The notes under the pieces were generated by a model that saw only the letters and a program-made list of their open reading frames with translations, made no database searches and was not told the DNA's origin. A stretch of DNA of 64,000 nt, from the NCBI GenBank assembly GCA_963769605.1, contig CAVYML010000009.1, positions 868,001 to 932,000 on the forward strand, written 5' to 3'. Each line of letters opens with the position of its first letter. Position 1 is the first letter of the stretch. The DNA comes from Fen-1254 sp963769605 (GTDB lineage: Bacteria; Bacteroidota; Ignavibacteria; UBA10030). Made by a program: the position numbers and the translations under genes. Below are positions 25,589 through 34,041 of the stretch, in pieces.

Positions 25589-26088
25589 TGAGGTTGTCCT
25601 TTCACGTTGTTTAAATCATTACTCAATCTAGCGCGAGCGCGAAAAACTTTCACTTTTACACTCGAAATGCCCAGTCCGGTCAGGCGGGCAATTTCTTCGT
25701 ATGGCAGTCCCTCTTCTGCCCGAAGGAGTAAGACTGTCCTGTCGATTTCCGGCAATCGCTGCATAGCTGACAGGACAAGCTGCACATCTCCCTGCAGTTC
25801 CAAATTTCTATCCGGCAGTACGGCGCTATCCACTATGTTATCGATCAAAGCCGTCTTTTTTTTCTGAGACTGACGCTGCTGGAGAAAACAATTCCTTGCA
25901 ATTTTTAAAAGATACGATTTCACCGTTTCCACCCGTATTTCGGTATCGCTCAGCCATACCCGTTCAAATGTTTCCATTGTTATATCGTCTGCCGTATCTG
26001 CATCACCGCAGAGCCAGAAGGCAAACCGGTGAACATCGGCTGCATACTTCTGATACAATTCATTGAAGGTCAGGATATTCATACTCAT
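25585..26088 (-). CDS. RNA polymerase sigma factor, ECF family
   Basis: The 167-residue protein has region 2 (VHRFAFWLCGDADTADDITM, then ETFERVW) at about 15-50 and region 4 (IDRTVLLLRAEEGLPYEEIA, then RLTGLGISSVKVKVFRARARL) at about 110-160. The size is typical. It is coupled by a 4-base overlap with the membrane protein that probably inhibits it. The upstream gap is shared with the divergent mutarotase gene. Confidence 0.9.
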   Translation of the reverse strand: MSMNILTFNELYQKYAADVHRFAFWLCGDADTADDITMETFERVWLSDTEIRVETVKSYLLKIARNCFLQQRQSQKKKTALIDNIVDSAVLPDRNLELQGDVQLVLSAMQRLPEIDRTVLLLRAEEGLPYEEIARLTGLGISSVKVKVFRARARLSNDLNNVKGQPQ

Positions 26089-26268
26089 ACCTATACTATC
26101 GCCGAAGATCGAAAAAGTTACAGGAAAAATTGAATTAATTCCGAATTTTTAATTTTGCGCAATTTTTCAGAATCACAAGGTTCCGGAAGAAACTATGACT
26201 CCATTTTAAATTCACTTACATTATACTGAGTATCAAAAAATTGACATTAAAAAAAATCGAGAATCCTT

Positions 26269-27168
26269 ATGACTTTAATCGAAATGAATTCTTCTTTCGC
26301 AATTCCGGGACAATTGATCTTCAAGGAAGGTGCCGGCTCGTTTCCGATAGCTGAGATTTCAAATTTACATGCCTCTGCAGCCGTCTCCCTCTACGGCGCC
26401 CATGTCCTGAGTTACCGGCCTAAAGGCACACAGGAAGTTTTATGGTTGAGCAAGACGTCCAAATTTGAAAGCGGAAAAGCGATTCGCGGGGGAATTCCCA
26501 TTTGTTTTCCATGGTTCGGGCCGCATCCTGCGGATCCTCAAAAACCTGCACACGGTTTCGCGCGTCTTCTTCATTGGAATGTGATCAAGACATTCGCGCT
26601 TCCTGGTGGTGAAACTCAGTTGGTCCTTGGATTGCAAAGCACGGAAACGACCTGGAAATTATTTCCGTTCGATTTTTCCGCAGAACTGGTAATCACGGTC
26701 GGCGAAAAACTCGAAGTGACGTTGATAGTGTCCAATACTGGAAATGCACCGTTCACTCTCTCCGGTGCTTTGCATACATATTTCGACGTCAGCGATATCG
26801 ATAATATTACAAACGATGGGCTAGCCGGAACGGAATATTACGACGGAACGCAAACGGACGCACGCAAGCGCCAGAATGAATCAAAACTTGTCATTAAGCA
26901 GGAAGAAAACCGGCGCTACATGAACACATCAAACGAATGCATTATCAGCGATGCCGCGTACGAGCGGAAAATCCATGCAGCAAAACGCGGAAGTAGTGTT
27001 ACTGTCGTCTGGAACCCCGGGGCGGAGACATCAAAAAAATTAGGCGATATTCATGAGGGTGGATACAAAACTTTCGTTTGCATTGAAGCCGTAAATGCCT
27101 ACAACGATATCGTCACACTCGCTCCAAACGGCCATCATTCCCTCTCCGTTATTCTCGGAGTTGAATAG
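26269..27168 (+). CDS. D-hexose-6-phosphate mutarotase (YeaD-like aldose 1-epimerase)
   Basis: The 299-residue protein has the beta-sandwich galactose-mutarotase fold. YGAHVLSYRP, the phosphate-loop region RGGIPICFPWFGPHP, HGFARLLHWNV (catalytic His), the late GALHTYFDVSDI and FVCIEAVNAYN are the expected family motifs. It interconverts alpha and beta anomers of glucose-6-phosphate or related sugar phosphates in the cytoplasm. The gene is monocistronic, with a REP-like element directly after it. Confidence 0.88.
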   Translation: MTLIEMNSSFAIPGQLIFKEGAGSFPIAEISNLHASAAVSLYGAHVLSYRPKGTQEVLWLSKTSKFESGKAIRGGIPICFPWFGPHPADPQKPAHGFARLLHWNVIKTFALPGGETQLVLGLQSTETTWKLFPFDFSAELVITVGEKLEVTLIVSNTGNAPFTLSGALHTYFDVSDIDNITNDGLAGTEYYDGTQTDARKRQNESKLVIKQEENRRYMNTSNECIISDAAYERKIHAAKRGSSVTVVWNPGAETSKKLGDIHEGGYKTFVCIEAVNAYNDIVTLAPNGHHSLSVILGVE

Positions 27169-27198
27169 TATCCCCGCTTACCTCTATGGGGTTGTACA

Positions 27199-27279
27199 GA
27201 CACCTTTCCAAGGTGTCAGTAAAAAGACTTAAAAACGGCCTGAATATTGAGTCTTTTTCAAACACCTTTTCAAGGTGTC
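27199..27279. repeat. Nested palindromic element (REPIN-like)
   Basis: Two hairpins of the same sequence (GACACCTT-TCC-AAGGTGTC at 27199-27217 and ACACCTT-TTC-AAGGTGT at 27262-27278) face each other around a perfect 9-bp inverted repeat (AAAAAGACT at 27221-27229, AGTCTTTTT at 27250-27258). The whole is an inverted doublet of REP-like units. It may also act as a transcription terminator for the mutarotase gene. Confidence 0.7.
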
Positions 27280-27322
27280 TGATTCATGAATTCTTCTAAT
27301 AAATGAAAGTCTAATCGCCTAT

Positions 27323-27364
27323 CGTTGATGATTCTATCCTTGCTTGTCCAAATGAACGACGCCG
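27323..27364. repeat. 42-bp repeat shared with 8060-8101
   Basis: It has five differences in 42 bases from 8060-8101, same orientation. Both copies lie at the end of a minus-strand gene block in accessory DNA. They could be part of a second type of recombination site or a relic of duplication. Confidence 0.6.
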
Positions 27365-27382
27365 AAAATCTGGAGTTGAATC

Positions 27383-27934
27383 TCACTTTTTGATAAAGTC
27401 TATGGTATGAGCAATCCGATCTATTTCATCTTCAAAATCATGCAGTTCTTTTGGCGCTTCAGATTTCCTCATTAATGCTTCTTCCTCGGCACTTCTTCCT
27501 TCACCTCGGAAATAATCGAGCACAGACTTCTTACGATCACCAATTTTAATCATCACATAATATGCGGGTAAATCTGAAACAGAAACTGTGCATGTATCAA
27601 ATGAACCATTCTTGTTCTTCAATAGTCCTTTACCCTTGACGTATTCAGCTTTGAGAGAGAAAAATCCGATCTCTTCAGCCTTATGAAAGAGATATGCAAC
27701 AGAATTCTTGGGAATACTATATAATTGCCGACCAATAACGCGAACAAACTCACGACCAATATATTCTACATCACCGGTTGAATATACAGTTACAGAATAC
27801 ACTGGGCACATCCCAAGACATTCTTCCCTTGTTAATGTGATAAAATCGGTGTCAGGTTGCTGAATTGTTGGGCGTATCTGACCGAATGCAATGAATCCGG
27901 CCAACATAAAAAGGACTACAAATCGTACCCTCAT
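27383..27934 (-). CDS. DUF6438 domain exported protein
   Basis: The 183-residue protein has signal peptide MRVRFVVLFMLAGFIAFG and ribosome site AAGGAAG. The core matches the DUF6438 pattern: ITLTREECLGMCPVYSVTVY, a Cys-x3-Cys-Pro with following strands, then VEYIGREFV, FFSLKAEY, and a late DYFRGEG and LHDFEDEIDRIA. Family function is unknown; it is periplasmic or outer-membrane attached in Bacteroidota. The gene stands alone in accessory DNA. Confidence 0.78.
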   Translation of the reverse strand: MRVRFVVLFMLAGFIAFGQIRPTIQQPDTDFITLTREECLGMCPVYSVTVYSTGDVEYIGREFVRVIGRQLYSIPKNSVAYLFHKAEEIGFFSLKAEYVKGKGLLKNKNGSFDTCTVSVSDLPAYYVMIKIGDRKKSVLDYFRGEGRSAEEEALMRKSEAPKELHDFEDEIDRIAHTIDFIKK

Positions 27935-28167
27935 ATGGATTTCTTCCTTTTAATTGTGGTGAAATGTTTTAATTTAGTTAATTCTATTATGATTCACAAT
28001 CAAATCTTGACGATTTCGAGAAACCAATGCTTTTAATTGAAAATTCCTTGACGTTGCGCTTGCAAAAATATATCTTAAACCTACAATAAGTTCGTATAAA
28101 TATTTTTCAGAAAAATAAACTCAACCTTAAATCATCAATTCTTTCACAATCAATAGGAGAGCAGTAG

Positions 28168-29496
28168 TGTCCGGTTATAAGTTGAATAGATTCAATTGGT
28201 TATAATTTGATGACGATAATAAGTGCGGTTGATTTTCTGTAAGTAGTTGGTACATAGGGACTTTCTCGAATAACGAAATACTCAATATTTGTAAGATTGT
28301 GTATAAGGAAAGATCGACATTTAATTTTTTACGCATAATGGCAACGAGAACATAGACGGAGACGGCAATCCAAATTTGAGTTTTCACCGCATTGGAACTT
28401 GTTCCGAAAAATGATTTGATATGCAAATGTTGCTTGATCCATTTAAAAAATAATTCGATTTCCCAGCGAGCACGATAAAGCTGAGCAATGGTGAACGCAC
28501 TTAAGACAAAATTATTCGTGAGATAAACATAGGTCTGATCGTGTTCCTGATCGCAATATTTAATTCGACGCAAATAATCGGGATAATCGCGAAGGGAGTA
28601 GTAGACATCTAATTTGATTTTCTGATCGACCATAATTCCTGTTGTCTTGTCAACTTGTAATGATTCGATTCTCGTGAATCGTAAGGAACGTTTTGCTCGG
28701 ATAACAAAGAATGCTTTTTCAGTATCAATGCGCTTGAGACGAGAGAAGTCGACATATCCTCGATCGAAAACGTAAAACGCACCTGGCTCATATGCCAGCG
28801 CATCCATAAAGTTGACATCATGCACCATAGCGGCAGAAATCCTAATAAATGTGGGTATTTTCTGCTGCACATCGAACAGCGTATGAACCTTGATCGCTGC
28901 ATTTGTTCTCTTGTAAACGGCTGCATGTGCCCAAGGAAAAAGAGTTAAGCAGAGATCTATGGTCGTAGAATCAAATGCATACACAGCTGTCGTGATCTCT
29001 GCGAACAATTTTTCATCACGATATAACTGGCGTGCTTCTTGAATTAAATGTTGAGCAAGATCATGATACATCAGCCACGGACGACGTTCATTTGCTTCGG
29101 CGAGCGTTGATCGAGAAACGCGTGAACGTATTCCGGCATGATAAAGCTTTCGTCCAACAGCGCGCAGACAAGTTTCTACATCACGCAAACTTTCTCTGTT
29201 GGTCAGTTGCGCGAAGAACATACAAAGGAATTGTTCCCAACACGTAAAGTTCCGAACGCGAGAGTTGCCATGATGTTTATCGACGATTGTTTTGAAAATA
29301 TATTCATCGATGTAGTCGATGATCGTGCAAAGACTGTTCTTCCAATATTCATGCCACAGTTCCTGAAAAATGAGACAATCGTATGATATTAATCTCATTT
29401 TTGGAACAATGAAATTCAAATCGATGAAAATTATTTTCCTAATATCTCGTTTATTTCAAAGAACTTACAAGCATCCTACTGCTCCTTAACCGGACA
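28168..29496 (-). mobile_element. IS4-family insertion sequence, 1329 bp
   Basis: The ends are TGTCCGGTTA (28168) and, on the other strand, TGTCCGGTTA (ending 29496). A GTAG duplication flanks it (28164-28167 and 29497-29500). It holds a single transposase gene. It sits 20 bases before the start codon of the outer-membrane protein gene at 29517, separating that gene from its original promoter but leaving the ribosome site intact. Confidence 0.88.
28175..29419 (-). CDS. IS4-family DDE transposase
   Basis: The 414-residue protein starts with a domain of the DUF4372 type (CWEQFLCMFFAQLTNRESLR, then DVETCLRA) and continues to the DDE core: FDSTTIDLCLTLFPWA (first Asp), VFDRGYVDFSRL (second Asp), and LYRARWEIELFFKWIKQHLH (Glu with the Y-R-E-K signature). 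It is intact over its length, so the element may be mobile. Confidence 0.92.
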   Translation of the reverse strand: MNFIVPKMRLISYDCLIFQELWHEYWKNSLCTIIDYIDEYIFKTIVDKHHGNSRVRNFTCWEQFLCMFFAQLTNRESLRDVETCLRAVGRKLYHAGIRSRVSRSTLAEANERRPWLMYHDLAQHLIQEARQLYRDEKLFAEITTAVYAFDSTTIDLCLTLFPWAHAAVYKRTNAAIKVHTLFDVQQKIPTFIRISAAMVHDVNFMDALAYEPGAFYVFDRGYVDFSRLKRIDTEKAFFVIRAKRSLRFTRIESLQVDKTTGIMVDQKIKLDVYYSLRDYPDYLRRIKYCDQEHDQTYVYLTNNFVLSAFTIAQLYRARWEIELFFKWIKQHLHIKSFFGTSSNAVKTQIWIAVSVYVLVAIMRKKLNVDLSLYTILQILSISLFEKVPMYQLLTENQPHLLSSSNYNQLNLFNL

Positions 29497-29516
29497 GTAG
29501 TGATAGGAGAGTTACA

Positions 29517-30047
29517 ATGAAACACATTCTTATAGTCGCTCTTGTTTTTATGCTCGCCACTTCAATCGGTACGGCGCAGTTAAAAGAAGGAGCATTTGGG
29601 ATTCAAGCCGGAGTATTGGGTGGTAGTGCACTCTATAGTAATTCTCAAGGTGTTTCCGTTGGTTCTACCTCACTGACCGGTTTATACAATGTGAATCAGA
29701 CATTAAGGGTCGGATTTAGTGTCGGATTCGCATCGGTTTCACCAAGCTCCGGTTCCAGTACATCAGATTTTGAAATTGGTATCGGTGTTGATTCCTATCT
29801 TAGTTCATCTGATCATGTTTCCACATTAGTCGGTGTTCGGCTTGGATATCTCTCGTACACCCCGGGTTATGGAACAAGCATTAGCGGGGTTGATATAGGA
29901 TTAAAGGCAGGTGCAGAGTATGCTTTCAGTTCTCGTTTCTCCATCCAGGCATTTGTAGGATTGGATTATCGAAATGGTGGCCCAAGTGGTGAAACAACAA
30001 GCCAATTCGGCACTCTCTCGGGGACAGCGTTATCATTCTACTTCTAA
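29517..30047 (+). CDS. Outer-membrane beta-barrel protein (porin-like)
   Basis: The 176-residue protein has signal peptide MKHILIVALVFMLATSIGTA. A small barrel of about eight strands follows, rich in Gly, Ser and Thr (EGAFGIQAGVLGGSALY, GVRLGYLSYTPGYG, FSIQAFVGLDYRN), and ends in ALSFYF with the terminal Phe that BAM recognises. Ribosome site AGGAG lies seven bases before the ATG. An IS4-family element lies directly upstream (28168-29496), so expression may depend on that element. A rho-independent terminator follows at 30131. Confidence 0.82.
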   Translation: MKHILIVALVFMLATSIGTAQLKEGAFGIQAGVLGGSALYSNSQGVSVGSTSLTGLYNVNQTLRVGFSVGFASVSPSSGSSTSDFEIGIGVDSYLSSSDHVSTLVGVRLGYLSYTPGYGTSISGVDIGLKAGAEYAFSSRFSIQAFVGLDYRNGGPSGETTSQFGTLSGTALSFYF

Positions 30048-30130
30048 TTGAGCAACCATCTCTGTTTCTATATTTGGTCATCCTCATGCCATAAGGCAAT
30101 TCCCACGAGTTTATAGCTCTATGACTTCAC

Positions 30131-30164
30131 AAGCCCGGTGTCGGTAGCGCGCCGGGCTTTTTGT
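30131..30164 (+). terminator. Rho-independent terminator after the barrel gene
   Basis: AAGCCCGG (30131-30138) pairs with CCGGGCTT (30152-30159), followed by a T run. It lies between the convergent barrel and SRAP genes. Confidence 0.8.
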
Positions 30165-30814
30165 TATTCTTTCAACGGTTCCAAACATTCTTTCCCTTGA
30201 TTCCGAGCATTGCTGACGTAATTAGAGACACGGTAAACGATCATCTCTTTTTCAGAATAAGGAATAAGTATCTTCTTCAACGATTCTATGTCGTCGTAGT
30301 CTGGATCCAGCCATTTCTCGAAATGTTTTTCGGGTAGAATGACGGGCATTCTCGTATGAAACTCGCTCATGAGTATGTTAGCCGCCGTCGTGATTATGCT
30401 AAAGCTTAATACATTTTTCCAGATAGAATACACTCCGCCAAAAAACATTGGATGATCGTTTTTCATTCGAATACACAACGGATGTTTATCCTTCCATTCA
30501 TAGAATCCGCTTGCAGGTATTAAGCAGCGATGCGATTTGAAGCAAGGAGCAAATAATTTACTTGTATCGATTGTTTCTGCACGTGCATTAAATGAAGGGA
30601 ACCGCATATCGGGCTTACCGGTCTTGGACCAATGAGGTATAAGCCACCAGGTGGCTTCTGTTATTTCCAGTCCGTTCTGACCATGGAGGATAATCGGTGC
30701 TTTGCTAACCGGAGAGATATTGAATCTTCGAATATCTTTAAGCTGCAATTGTCTGAATAGATCGGATATCGCAAAAATACTCTGGTCACCTATTATAAAG
30801 AAGCGTCCGCACAT
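30164..30814 (-). CDS. SOS response-associated peptidase (SRAP, YedK/HMCES-like)
   Basis: The protein has 216 residues when started at the ATG giving Met-Cys-Gly-Arg. The family's catalytic Cys2 must follow the initiator Met, so the longer frame to 30868 is not used. Conserved motifs are MCGRFF, ARAETIDTSKLF, CLIPASGFYEWK (active-site Glu in the WK loop), FSIITTAAN and HTRMPVILP (active-site His). SRAP proteins form a covalent thiazolidine link through Cys2 to abasic sites in single-stranded DNA and protect them. The gene stands in accessory DNA, apart from any SOS operon. Confidence 0.9.
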   Translation of the reverse strand: MCGRFFIIGDQSIFAISDLFRQLQLKDIRRFNISPVSKAPIILHGQNGLEITEATWWLIPHWSKTGKPDMRFPSFNARAETIDTSKLFAPCFKSHRCLIPASGFYEWKDKHPLCIRMKNDHPMFFGGVYSIWKNVLSFSIITTAANILMSEFHTRMPVILPEKHFEKWLDPDYDDIESLKKILIPYSEKEMIVYRVSNYVSNARNQGKECLEPLKE

Positions 30815-30842
30815 AAAGCCTTTATCACTTTGTCGAATTTCT

Positions 30843-31067
30843 CTATATAAGAGGAGTTTCCTCAACAAGCTCCTGTATGCTTAACCTCACATCTTCTATA
30901 ACAACAAAATGTGTTGGTTCGATCCCAATGCCACACTTGTCACAATGAAGCATACTCAGCTTGATATCGGGATACCGCTTTAAATCTTCACGCGTCATTA
31001 TCCTGTAATCAGAAAGCCTCGTGAGGCCACATTCTTTGTGTCTTGTAGAGTATATGATCTGAAACAT
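30843..31067 (-). CDS. Small hypothetical protein with a Cys pair
   Basis: The 74-residue protein (begins MFQIIYSTRHKECGLTRLSD) has LHCDKCGIGIEP in the middle, a Cys-x2-Cys knuckle that might bind zinc together with Cys13 or a partner. It precedes the SRAP gene by 28 bases on the same strand. Its ATG begins two bases after a GTCTAAG-type box, so it may be a cassette gene. No family recognised. The frame could be spurious. Confidence 0.4.
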   Translation of the reverse strand: MFQIIYSTRHKECGLTRLSDYRIMTREDLKRYPDIKLSMLHCDKCGIGIEPTHFVVIEDVRLSIQELVEETPLI

Positions 31068-31068
31068 A

Positions 31069-31194
31069 GTCTAAGGTAGCTAATAATGGCCATAGTGAGA
31101 CCGCTTGCCTGTCGATGAACCAGTGATGCCGCTATCACGGAACGCATTGGGAGTATATTTTTTACTTGCTCTTTCCTTTTTAAAATGGTTAGGG
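31069..31194 (-). other. attC-like site (candidate 6)
   Basis: On the minus strand, CCCTAAC followed by CATTTTAAAAAGGA matches the left half of the sites at 2.5 and 5.4 kb. About 126 bases on, CTTAGAC differs by one base from the GTTRRRY right box. The middle differs from the other sites. Confidence 0.4.
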
Positions 31195-31217
31195 CGCAGT
31201 AGTGATCAGTATTTAAT

Positions 31218-32658
31218 CCTGAAACCTGCGTGAAAAATGGTTATAATTTCAATTTGGAAATATTATGTAAAGCGAACAAGACCGCATCTTTATCACGAAA
31301 ATGTTCCGGCAATTTGAGTATTGGTCGATTGCCTGAATGCACCAGTTCTCCGGGAATAAGCAAGAGACGTGCTCTGAGTGAACTGAGAGTCATTGTATGA
31401 TACTTTTCTGGGAGACATAGACGTTTGAACCAATTGATAATATTGTATGAAAACAAGAGAATGTGGAAATATGACTCGTTTGCCGCAAAATGTTTTGTTG
31501 GAATCTTTGCTAATGGGTAATCGTTCTTGAGTTCTTTGATAATAAGCTCTATCGCAGCACGGCCATTGTAGAAGCGCCAGATATTGAGAGGCTTTAGTTT
31601 CATATTGGTCACAATGACTTGGTAACTGAATTTGCCCATAGAAAACAGAGAAAGTTGTTCTGTCGGATCTTCGGGTATCGGTCGTCGAATGATAACAAAC
31701 CGGTAGCGTCGTTTCCAATTGTTGGGTTGATAGAAAACTTCGGCTGTCTGGATCCCGGGCGTTGGACTGTGGTACCGTAGAGATGAAAGACGTCTCTTGA
31801 TCGGACTGGTTAGTCTTGCCGCAATGGCAAACATGCGCGAAGGCACGGACTCGATCTTCTCGATAATCTCGTGATCGTAAAACCCTTTGTCTGCACGGAT
31901 AAAAACACGTTTTACGGTCGGTGGTATTTTGGCAAATGATGCATCGAGCAAGTCTATCGTTCCGGCTGATGTATACACGTTGCCGGCTCGAAGTTCCGCA
32001 TGGATACAATCTTTGGTGATGCCGTCGAAGCATAAGAGCGGATGATATGATGGACGTCCATGTTTGGTCGGATTGTATCCGATAAGAGCAAGCTCCTGTT
32101 TTCCATAGAGAGTCAGAACGGTGGAGTCCATATCGAGAATCATATTCTTGGCTGGATAAGGTTTTTGCAACATCATCTTTAATAACTGAGAATGAACTGA
32201 TCGGAGTTTCATTACTCCATTGGGTGAAAGGCGTTGTAGGAATCGTCGTAGAGTTGTTGGATTCGGATATGCAGGAAGACCAACAAGATATTGAAACACT
32301 CCGTTGTGTTTGAGAAGATCTGTCGTTTCGATACGACCAACGCCAAGCATACTCGGATACCTCAGAGCGAGAATACTTTCTGCAATCGAGTAATGATTGT
32401 TGCGTTGAAGTTGTGGTAGAGCATTGCACAACAAGCCCTTGAACTTTAATCGGCGAAGGAACAGAGAGACAAGATATACTCCACCGAAATGCGTAAGATG
32501 TTTTCCGGTGAATGAAATATCGAGATTTTTGGGCCCTCTGGGCATTCTGAACAAACCTAACTAAAAGGTAGGTTAAATCTTTTTCACACTTATGTGAAAT
32601 TATACTGTATTCACTATACATAATCAAGTTTTGTATCTATATTCACGCAGGATTCAGG
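31218..32658 (-). mobile_element. IS1380-family insertion sequence, 1441 bp
   Basis: The ends are CCTGAAACCTGCGTGAAAA at 31218 and, on the other strand, CCTGAATCCTGCGTGAATA ending at 32658: inverted repeats with two mismatches. A 5-bp TTAAT duplication flanks the element (31213-31217 and 32659-32663). It is inserted near the 3' end of a TonB-domain gene next to an attC-like site. Confidence 0.9.
31241..32554 (-). CDS. IS1380-family transposase
   Basis: The 437-residue protein carries the family's DDE residues: MILDMDSTVLTLYG (first Asp), RVFIRADKGFYDHE (second Asp), and FYNGRAAIELIIKELKNDY (Glu). The N-terminal part with LTHFGGVYLVSLFLRRL and NPTTLRRFLQRL is also typical. It is complete and probably functional. 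An overlapping frame of similar length on the same strand is a shadow. Confidence 0.92.
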   Translation of the reverse strand: MFRMPRGPKNLDISFTGKHLTHFGGVYLVSLFLRRLKFKGLLCNALPQLQRNNHYSIAESILALRYPSMLGVGRIETTDLLKHNGVFQYLVGLPAYPNPTTLRRFLQRLSPNGVMKLRSVHSQLLKMMLQKPYPAKNMILDMDSTVLTLYGKQELALIGYNPTKHGRPSYHPLLCFDGITKDCIHAELRAGNVYTSAGTIDLLDASFAKIPPTVKRVFIRADKGFYDHEIIEKIESVPSRMFAIAARLTSPIKRRLSSLRYHSPTPGIQTAEVFYQPNNWKRRYRFVIIRRPIPEDPTEQLSLFSMGKFSYQVIVTNMKLKPLNIWRFYNGRAAIELIIKELKNDYPLAKIPTKHFAANESYFHILLFSYNIINWFKRLCLPEKYHTMTLSSLRARLLLIPGELVHSGNRPILKLPEHFRDKDAVLFALHNISKLKL

Positions 32659-32936
32659 TTAATATATGCTCTGACTTGTACCGATCCTTCCAAACCAGCA
32701 CGTCTCGCAATCGGAGGATAATGTATTGATTCTTTTAAGTTTTGAGTGACTTCTATTGCACACAGATTGTATTTTTCAATATTCATATCAAAATACTTTA
32801 TACTATCTATTTCGACTTCAGCGAATGGGATAGGCTCTATTTGATGCATGGGATAAGTAAGCCCTTGCCTAATAGAAGATGAGCAACCTGTTATAATGTT
32901 CATTAGAAACAGAACGTATATTAATTTACCGTACAT
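32643..32936 (-). pseudogene. Lipoprotein with TonB C-terminal-like domain, truncated by the IS1380 element
   Basis: The start at 32936 (ribosome site AAGGAA) gives MYGKLIYVLFLMNIITGCSS, a lipoprotein signal with Cys at the lipobox. The rest shows SIHYPPIARRAGLEGSVQVR, the beginning of a TonB_C/energy-transducer fold. The last residues (LNPA) and the stop are supplied by the IS end, so the domain is cut off after its first strand. Joining the flanks across the IS gives only a few more residues (TDHYCALT) before an attC-like box, so the gene may already have been short before the insertion. Confidence 0.65.
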
Positions 32937-32987
32937 AACGAATTCCTTTTCTCTCACAGAGCATAAAAGCACAAACCGCCTAACGGA

Positions 32988-33150
32988 TTTGCACCAAGCC
33001 CCGGTGATGATAACCTTCCCAGCCGTGTTCTTCTACAAGCCGCGAATGGCCTCGATTCTCACCCGGGACGCATCGGGAGAATATTATTTACTTCTAATTT
33101 GTATTGCAATAACATTTTTATGTTTCCAGCTCTTTTTAAAATAATTGGAT
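32988..33150 (-). other. attC-like site (candidate 7)
   Basis: On the minus strand it starts ATCCAATTATTTTAAAAAGA, a degenerate version of the left block at 5.4 kb. It contains GAGGCCATTCGCGGCTTG and AGAACAC in the same spacing as the 4.5 kb site, and ends in GTTAGGC (32988-32994). It lies between the NTF2-like gene at 33204 and the truncated lipoprotein gene. Together with the 4.5 kb site it gives the clearest evidence for a repeat family. Confidence 0.6.
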
Positions 33151-33203
33151 TATGCCCGTGCGATCATCCATGAATGAGCAAGGCCTTCGCCGCTTCAGGA
33201 GTG

Positions 33204-33704
33204 TCACCTGCTGTCACGGCGCAGATACAAGAGGCTGTCCTCCTTCACGTGCCTGATCCGCCAACCAGTTGTTGTGCATACCCACGTCTCGATCTGCCGG
33301 GCGCTCACTTCAAGACGATGGAGAACGCCATGTTCATCGGTGAAGTCGCGATTGCTAGTCTGACGCACGGTGGCAGTTGCCGTGTCCGCTTGCACGGTGA
33401 TCGACTGGATCTCCATTTGGAGCGTCCGAATGTGAAACTGAGCGGCATTCGTACGCACATAATTCTCGACCCAATCCTTGGGCATGACTGCACCGCTAAA
33501 CAAGGTTAGAGTGAACGAAGAGTCGAGGGCATTAATCCAGGCCTGAGGAGTATTTCTCATGAACGCGTCGCGGAACGTCGTGTATTCAATAACGAGTTCT
33601 TCGCGCACCCGCGCTGTATCTACGGGAAAGCTCGGGCACTGGGCACAAGCAGAGCTGACTTGAATGACCAGTAAGAGAGCAGCCAACCGCAGGGCTTGGG
33701 TCAC
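33204..33704 (-). CDS. Exported NTF2-like (DUF4440-type) protein
   Basis: The 166-residue protein has signal peptide MTQALRLAALLLVIQVSSAC (a possible lipobox Cys). An NTF2-like domain follows: a FRDAFMRNTPQAWINALD helix, FTLTLFSGAVMPKDWVENY, strands with ATATVRQTS, and ETWVCTTTGWRIRHVKEDSL near the end. This is the DUF4440/SnoaL-like fold again, with no active-site signature. Higher GC than its neighbours suggests separate origin. It sits between two attC-like sites as a lone cassette gene. Confidence 0.78.
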   Translation of the reverse strand: MTQALRLAALLLVIQVSSACAQCPSFPVDTARVREELVIEYTTFRDAFMRNTPQAWINALDSSFTLTLFSGAVMPKDWVENYVRTNAAQFHIRTLQMEIQSITVQADTATATVRQTSNRDFTDEHGVLHRLEVSARQIETWVCTTTGWRIRHVKEDSLLYLRRDSR

Positions 33705-33817
33705 TCTCTGCCTCCGTGACTATGATTGGTATCAAAAAAAATCAGACTTTTTAACATTTGGAGTATTGAATCGGTTGTGTGTACGCTATACGTAGACGGC
33801 GGGAAGTTCAGGCCGCA

Positions 33818-33890
33818 ACCTAACGTTATAATTATACTTGATGATACTCCTGTCTAAGTTGCATATATATGCACGGCCTCGAAGATAGAT
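33818..33890 (-). other. attC-like remnant (candidate 8)
   Basis: GTTAGGT box at 33818-33824 (minus strand), preceded by CTTCGAGGCCGTGCATATAT, related to the CGAGGCC block of the other sites. The left box is not recognised. Confidence 0.35.
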
Positions 33891-34041
33891 AATCCATAAT
33901 CATTGACGGCATCAACGGGCAGACCTCTGAAATAATTTGAATCACCTTCCAAGAATCTACTCGATCCGGGCTTACTTGGAAGCAATTTTAGTGATATTTT
34001 ATATTGGAATCAATGACCAGATTGAACCATAAGAGGCCATT

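Noticed and set aside
30164..30868. Longer start for the SRAP protein
   Set aside because: Catalytic Cys must follow Met; the ATG at 30814 gives MCGRF.
31293..32627. Long frame of 444 codons overlapping the IS1380 transposase
   Set aside because: It is rich in Ser, Arg and Gln with no motif, and shadows the real transposase in another frame.
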